9,496 nucleotides of DNA from GCA-2686765 sp036012725. Its GTDB lineage: Bacteria > Pseudomonadota > Alphaproteobacteria > Rhodospirillales > 2-02-FULL-58-16. Location of the stretch: NCBI GenBank assembly GCA_036012725.1, contig DASCPW010000059.1, forward strand, positions 1-9,496, given 5' to 3'. A program made the translations under genes and the position numbers. Shown piece by piece: positions 6,003-9,496 of the stretch (position 1 is the stretch's first letter; the number at the start of each line of letters is the position of its first letter). The notes under the pieces were generated by a model. That model did not search any database and was not told where the DNA came from. It saw only the letters and a program-made list of their open reading frames with translations.

Positions 6003-7211
6003 CTAAAGTCCGATCCTGTGAGCGCGGGCGGCAAGGAAAATCCCACTCGGCTTCTCGGCCACAAGGCTCGCCGACCGGACGAAGGTGCGGGTGTCGTAAA
6101 CATCGACCCGGTTGGCATCGCGTACCGATATCCAGACCTGTTCGCCGCGCGGCGTGAATTCCAGGTGCATGATTGCCTTACCCGGCTTGAAGCTGTGAAC
6201 GACCTTGAGGGTCGGAACATCAATGACCTGCACGGTGTCGTTCAGCGGAAAAGCGAAATTGATCCAAACCTGCCGCCCGTCGGGCCGGGCAACGGCGAAA
6301 ACCGGCTGACCATGGACGGGGATACGGCCCTCCTCGCGCCAGCTTCGCGGATTGACGACCAGGATCTCGTGGTAGCCGATGGCGGGCAGGAAGATCATAC
6401 CCCCGGCGCGGGCCCAACCTTCCAGGTGTGGCATCTTGTAGACCGGCAGCTTGCGCTTGCCGCGTCCGTAACCGTCAAGAATGCGGCTGACGCCCCGATC
6501 GGGCCGCCACAGGTCGAGCATGGCGAGCCCGTCCTCGCCGAAAAGGCCGGCGATATAGTAGCGGCCGTCGCCGGTAATCAGAGCATCGTAAGGGAGCTTG
6601 CCGATACCGGTGAACTTGGTGATCTTGGGGTTTGCACGATCGTTCATATCGGCGATCCATATCTCGCCGGCATCATAGAGGCTGAACACGAACCGCTGGC
6701 CTGGCGCGTCGACCAAACCGACAACCTTGGAGCGGGCGCCATCGGCGGCGATTGCCGGTATCTCGGCCACCGGCTCCAAGGTTCGGCTGTCGAACAGGCG
6801 GACCCCACCCGGGTCGTAATTGGAAACGGCGACCAAGGCGCCGTCCTGCGAAATGGCGCCACCGATGCTGTTACCCGCCTGGATGATCCTCTTGACCAGA
6901 CGGCCGGCCAGCAGGTCCACCTTGTTCAAGCCACCGTCGCGCCCGAACACAAAAGCGTGGCGCTGGTCGCGGGAGAATACCGCCGTGGCATGGCTGAGGT
7001 CGCCCAAGCCCGCCACCGAGCCGACCCCGGTGCGACCGGTGGTTTCGACGATCTTCAGACTTCCGGCGGCCCGCTTGATGATTATTCCCAGGTCGCCGGT
7101 GCCCCTTACCGTGCCAGGGTCGGCGGTGGACGGTTTGGCGGCGACGATGGCGGCGAGCATCGCCACGGCCAAGAGTGCGAACCGGATTACAGGTGTCATC
7201 GCCGGCGTCAT
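6003..7211 (-). CDS. nirF: NirF, periplasmic heme d1-domain biosynthesis protein
   Basis: 402 residues: a Sec signal peptide (about 1-25, hydrophobic core FALLAVAMLAAIVAA) followed by a single d1-type beta-propeller without a cytochrome c domain, which distinguishes NirF from NirN and NirS. A likely proximal heme ligand is His74 (LSHATAVFSRDQRHAFVFGRD); His262 lies in KMPHLEGW, and the C-terminus KPSGIFLAARAHRIGL is typical. NirF is required for a late step of heme d1 formation and binds heme d1-type tetrapyrroles; its exact reaction is debated. There is no lipobox cysteine, so it should be soluble in the periplasm, unlike the lipoprotein form reported for Pseudomonas aeruginosa. The ATG at 7211 overlaps the nirC stop (ATGA) and follows GGAGGG (7226-7221) by nine bases. 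An internal ATG at 7199 is the weaker alternative. Confidence 0.93.
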   Translation of the reverse strand: MTPAMTPVIRFALLAVAMLAAIVAAKPSTADPGTVRGTGDLGIIIKRAAGSLKIVETTGRTGVGSVAGLGDLSHATAVFSRDQRHAFVFGRDGGLNKVDLLAGRLVKRIIQAGNSIGGAISQDGALVAVSNYDPGGVRLFDSRTLEPVAEIPAIAADGARSKVVGLVDAPGQRFVFSLYDAGEIWIADMNDRANPKITKFTGIGKLPYDALITGDGRYYIAGLFGEDGLAMLDLWRPDRGVSRILDGYGRGKRKLPVYKMPHLEGWARAGGMIFLPAIGYHEILVVNPRSWREEGRIPVHGQPVFAVARPDGRQVWINFAFPLNDTVQVIDVPTLKVVHSFKPGKAIMHLEFTPRGEQVWISVRDANRVDVYDTRTFVRSASLVAEKPSGIFLAARAHRIGL

Positions 7212-7534
7212 TGGGGCAGGCCCTCCTTCAGCCGCCTGACCATCCAGGTGGCCTCATCGGGTTCCAGGTGAAAGCGCCAAGGTGGCATCGGCGTGCCCGG
7301 CAGACCGTCGAGGATAATCCGGGCCAGCATCTCGTCCGCCTTACCGTCAAGGTTCTCCGGCAATAACGGTGGTCCGAGGCCGCCCTTCATGGTTAGCCCA
7401 TGGCAAGAGCCGCAGTCCTGCTTCAACAGGTTCATCAGCTCCGAGCGGTGCCCGGCGGTGAAGTGTTCGCCGGTGAAAGGGCCGGCCATGGCCGCGCTGG
7501 CGGCAAAAAGCAACGCCGCCGGGAGCCTATGCAT
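7208..7534 (-). CDS. nirC: NirC, small periplasmic cytochrome c
   Basis: 108 residues. A Sec signal peptide (1 to about 18, LLFAASAAMAG) leads into a small class I cytochrome c domain with CGSCH at 41-45, a conserved GLGPPLLPENL stretch (52-62) and likely axial Met83 (GTPMPPW). NirC homologues donate electrons to NirS and have been proposed as electron partners in heme d1 maturation, for example accepting electrons from NirN. I chose the ATG at 7534 because it starts the signal peptide; the open frame extends upstream to 7660, but that part lies inside the methyltransferase gene and reads as a shadow. It overlaps nirE by 8 bases and nirF by 4. Its GLGPPLLPE segment resembles the same part of the NirN cytochrome domain (GIGPPLLPE, 46-54), consistent with shared ancestry. 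Confidence 0.88.
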   Translation of the reverse strand: MHRLPAALLFAASAAMAGPFTGEHFTAGHRSELMNLLKQDCGSCHGLTMKGGLGPPLLPENLDGKADEMLARIILDGLPGTPMPPWRFHLEPDEATWMVRRLKEGLPQ

Positions 7535-8318
7535 GTTCCCGCGCCATGGTCGGTACCGGCTCTTCCGTGTCCGAAGCGGCAACGCCGGGGACATCGGCCA
7601 GTTCGACCACGCGGCCGATGACAAACAGCACCGGCCCTCCGAAGTCCGCCTCGGCGACAACGCGGGCTATCTCGCCCAAGGTGGAGATGATATGGCATTG
7701 CTCGGGCCGGCTACCGTCACAAATCGCCGCCACCGGGGTTGTAGCCGAGAGCCCGTTAGCTATCAACCTGATCGATATCTGGGAGATATTGGCGAGACCC
7801 ATGTAAAGGACGAGGGTTGTCGCGGGGTCGGCCAGGCCCGGCCAATCCAGGTCGAGCTCATTCTCAGCGCAGCAATGCCCGGTAATGAAGCGCACACCGT
7901 TGGCGTAGCCACGGTGGGTGAGCGGAATGCCTAGGGCGGCGGCGCAGGCGGAAGCCGATGTGACCCCGGAAATGACCGCAACAGCAATGCCGTGACGGCG
8001 GAGATGCGCCGCTTCCTCGCTGCCGCGGCCGAACAGGTATGGATCCCCCCCCTTCAGACGCACGACACGGCGGCCCAAGCGGGCGAGATTGAGCAACATA
8101 TCATTGATCTCGCGTTGGGGAACGGGGTGGAGTCGCGGTTGTTTGCCGACGCTGACCCTGGCCGTTCCCGGCGGAACCAAGTCCATAATCTCTTTCGAGA
8201 CCAACCGGTCGTAAACGATCACGTCAGCCTCGTCGAGCACCCGCCGGGCCTTCACGGTCAAGAATTCCGGGTCTCCGGGTCCGGCCCCGACCAGATAGAC
8301 TTTCCCTTGGTTTAACAT
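7527..8318 (-). CDS. nirE: NirE, S-adenosylmethionine:uroporphyrinogen-III C-methyltransferase
   Basis: 263 residues, cytoplasmic. It makes precorrin-2 by methylating uroporphyrinogen III at C2 and C7 with SAM. The family motifs are in order: YLVGAGPGDPEFLT (8-21), VYDRLVS (35-41), RLKGGDPYLFGRGSEEA (87-103), VISGVTSA (115-122), IPLTHRGYA (131-139) and LYMGL (171-175). It has only the methyltransferase domain, so dehydrogenase and ferrochelatase functions of the fused CysG type are absent. The ATG at 8318 is preceded by AAGGAG at a six-base distance; an in-frame TTG at 8324 directly abuts that ribosome-binding site and is unlikely. The last 20 residues (SDTEEPVPTMAREHA region) are an unstructured-looking tail. 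As first gene of a heme d1 operon it is best called NirE; a CobA serving siroheme or cobalamin is the alternative, and the two cannot be told apart by motif. Confidence 0.9.
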   Translation of the reverse strand: MLNQGKVYLVGAGPGDPEFLTVKARRVLDEADVIVYDRLVSKEIMDLVPPGTARVSVGKQPRLHPVPQREINDMLLNLARLGRRVVRLKGGDPYLFGRGSEEAAHLRRHGIAVAVISGVTSASACAAALGIPLTHRGYANGVRFITGHCCAENELDLDWPGLADPATTLVLYMGLANISQISIRLIANGLSATTPVAAICDGSRPEQCHIISTLGEIARVVAEADFGGPVLFVIGRVVELADVPGVAASDTEEPVPTMAREHA

Positions 8319-8324
8319 TTGCAA

Positions 8325-8330
8325 CTCCTT
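8325..8330 (-). promoter_or_regulatory. Ribosome-binding site of nirE
   Basis: The minus strand reads AAGGAG here, six bases before the ATG at 8318. This is a strong match to the anti-Shine-Dalgarno sequence and decides the nirE start against the TTG at 8324. Confidence 0.8.
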
Positions 8331-8503
8331 GGAGAATACCGGAAGAGTCGTCAGTAAATACCGTTTTTAATTATTGTCGGCGTTGAGCTTGCCGATCGCT
8401 TTGACCAGGCGCTCGCCCGGCCTATTAACTGACAGCGAGGCAGTTTTTTTACTATGTTGCCTGTAATGGGCACTTACACACCGACGCCGGTGACCAGAAC
8501 TTG

Positions 8504-8542
8504 ATTGTACATTATCTTCACGTCCAATTTGCGAAAATTCAA
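8504..8542 (-). promoter_or_regulatory. Putative FNR/NnrR/DNR-like box and -10 element upstream of nirE
   Basis: On the minus strand, TTGAA-TTTT-CGCAA (8542-8529) has the TTG-N8-CAA core and matches TTGAT-N4-ATCAA at 7 of 10 positions. A -10-like TACAAT (8509-8504, 5 of 6 to TATAAT) follows, its centre 29 bases from the box centre, about three bases closer than ideal for a class II activator site. No -35 hexamer is seen. If used, the nirE leader would be roughly 180 bases. Confidence 0.33.
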
Positions 8543-8628
8543 GAGGATTCTCGACGGACTCTCCGATTACTTGCCGAGGCGCCGACCAGGGCCACCAAGC
8601 GCGGTTACGTAAAGGTTGGGTACCAACA

Positions 8629-9496
8629 TCACGCTTTATCTGGTTTTCCCGGCGGGCTCAGGTCGGCCTTGTCGAGGACGCTGTCACGCCTGTCCTTATG
8701 GTCCTTGAAACACGTCACCAATTCGGTGCTCAAGTCGGTCATTGATTGCAGCTTTTTGATGGCTTTTTCACTGAGATCATCGGTCTCCGGTTTTTGTAAG
8801 TATTGCCCAACCTTGCTTAAATAAAAATCAATGGCGTTGAGATAATCGTCGATGCTTCGCGCCCGTATATAAGGAAGATACCACAGAATCCACACGAAGG
8901 GGACAAGCAACACGGCGCCGCCGACGACAACGATGATCAACATCATTTGCGCCAGCCACCGGATGGTATCCAGGCTCTCCGTTACCTGCCGGCGTTTCAT
9001 GTGGTTCAGTGGCAGGACCTCACGAGTTAGGTGGACCATGCCGCGGAGCGCCGGACCATCGTCGACCACGACTAGCCTGTCGATCTCTTCGGGCAACACT
9101 CTCTTTTTGGAAGCAAACGTCCGCGCCTTTTTCAGGTTCGCCTTGTAGGCGGCGATGACGCCCTCAATCGCGGCAAGGGAAACTTCCTCTTTGTCGTTTA
9201 ACTCTTTTCGTCTGTATCGGGCTATGGTGGTGCTTGCCTGCTGAAGATTCTTCGCGACCTTGGCGGAATAGGGGGGCTTTTTGCGTAGAATGTAGTTCTT
9301 GAAGTTGTGGACCATGCCGCCAAAGCCAAGAGCAATCCGCAGATCGGCAAGGATCTGGGTTTTTGTTTGGCCCATCTCCTCGGACTGCCGGTTGGCGGCC
9401 ACCCCCGCGATCAGGGTTGCTACCCCCTTGAGCGCCGGTTCATTGTTAATGCGTACGAACTCGTCGATTTGGCTGGCAGAGCTTCCCTCACTAACC
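8629..9496 (-). CDS. Membrane sensor-like protein with repeated periplasmic module (5' end missing)
   Basis: The frame is open to the right edge, so the gene is incomplete at its N-terminus; 288 residues are visible. They include a helical region with GFGGMVHNFKNYILR (about residues 57-71), a motif I associate with periplasmic ligand-sensing domains of bacterial signalling proteins. A single strong transmembrane segment lies at about 181-207 (LIIVVVGGAVLLVPFVWILWYL), followed by a charged tail of about 80 residues (to PPGKPDKA). IDEFVRINNEPALKG (10-24) is repeated 128 residues later as IDRLVVVDDGPALRG, suggesting two tandem copies of the module, the first cut by the edge. No histidine kinase, GGDEF or chemoreceptor output domain follows the membrane segment. 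Its link to the nir operon is unknown; it is on the same strand but 310 bases away. A GTG at 9402 is not needed as a start because the frame continues upstream. Confidence 0.6.
   Translation of the reverse strand, partial: VSEGSSASQIDEFVRINNEPALKGVATLIAGVAANRQSEEMGQTKTQILADLRIALGFGGMVHNFKNYILRKKPPYSAKVAKNLQQASTTIARYRRKELNDKEEVSLAAIEGVIAAYKANLKKARTFASKKRVLPEEIDRLVVVDDGPALRGMVHLTREVLPLNHMKRRQVTESLDTIRWLAQMMLIIVVVGGAVLLVPFVWILWYLPYIRARSIDDYLNAIDFYLSKVGQYLQKPETDDLSEKAIKKLQSMTDLSTELVTCFKDHKDRRDSVLDKADLSPPGKPDKA

Larger units (their letters stand above)
8319..8628. other. Leader and promoter region of the heme d1 operon
   Basis: This 310-base gap lies between two minus-strand genes, the sensor-like gene ending at 8629 and nirE starting at 8318. 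It contains the nirE ribosome-binding site, a TTG-N8-CAA box at 8529-8542 and several AT-rich stretches (around 8355-8375 and 8444-8455). A short inverted repeat just past the sensor stop (GTTGG-GTA-CCAAC, 8615-8627) has no T-run on the minus strand, so I see no clear terminator for the upstream gene. No coding sequence or RNA gene can be supported here. Confidence 0.55.

Noticed and set aside
5577..7271. Long plus-strand open frame of 564 codons opposite nirF and nirD
   Set aside because: The minus-strand genes have clear family motifs over the whole stretch. The plus-strand translation is rich in Asp, Gly and Arg, as expected for an antisense shadow in high-G+C DNA.
7208..7660. Longer NirC starting at 7660
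   Set aside because: The extension overlaps the methyltransferase gene and would bury the signal peptide that starts at 7534.
8427..8450. Hairpin AACTG-N9-CAGTT followed by seven T on the plus strand as a terminator
   Set aside because: The stem is only 5 bp, and no plus-strand gene ends before it; on the minus strand the T-run becomes an A-run, so it cannot end the upstream gene.
8501..8514. TTGAT half-site (TTGAT-TGTA-CATTA) as an FNR box
   Set aside because: Only one half matches; the second half agrees poorly with ATCAA, and the neighbouring TTG-N8-CAA sequence is the better candidate.

Overview
The window carries a near-complete heme d1 biosynthesis (nir) operon on the minus strand, read from right to left: nirE, nirC, nirF, nirD, nirL, nirG, nirH, nirJ, nirN, then a two-domain CbiX/SirB-like chelatase. 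Heme d1 is the cofactor of cytochrome cd1 nitrite reductase (NirS), so the host is almost certainly a denitrifier or other nitrite respirer. High G+C coding DNA, the gene order and the style of the flanking sensor protein suggest a proteobacterium, perhaps an alphaproteobacterium of the Rhodospirillales type. That placement is an inference, not something the sequence proves.

Layout. 1-132 is the 5' end of a minus-strand gene for a membrane-anchored protein that runs off the left edge. 133-556 is intergenic and holds an AT-rich promoter-like stretch with a TTG-N8-CAA box. 557-8318 is the ten-gene operon; its genes are separated by 14 bases or less, and most overlap. 8319-8628 is the leader region of the operon, with a second TTG-N8-CAA box. 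8629-9496 is the 3' part of a membrane sensor-like protein, also on the minus strand, that runs off the right edge.

How the genes fit together. NirE methylates uroporphyrinogen III to precorrin-2. The CbiX-like protein is a plausible source of the iron-insertion step to siroheme. NirD, NirL, NirG and NirH are the siroheme decarboxylase subunits, giving didecarboxysiroheme. NirJ, a radical SAM enzyme, replaces two propionates with oxo groups. NirF and NirN act in the periplasm on the last stages, with NirN oxidising dihydro-heme d1. NirC is a small periplasmic cytochrome c that can carry electrons. No precorrin-2 dehydrogenase (Met8/CysG type) and no nirS lie in the window.

The pathway itself is known. 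The points most worth a second look are the chelatase at the end of the operon, whose second active-site histidine survives only in its C-terminal half; the paired NnrR/DNR-like boxes in the only two intergenic gaps; a possible hairpin over the nirN ribosome-binding site; and the sensor-like protein with a repeated module and no visible output domain.
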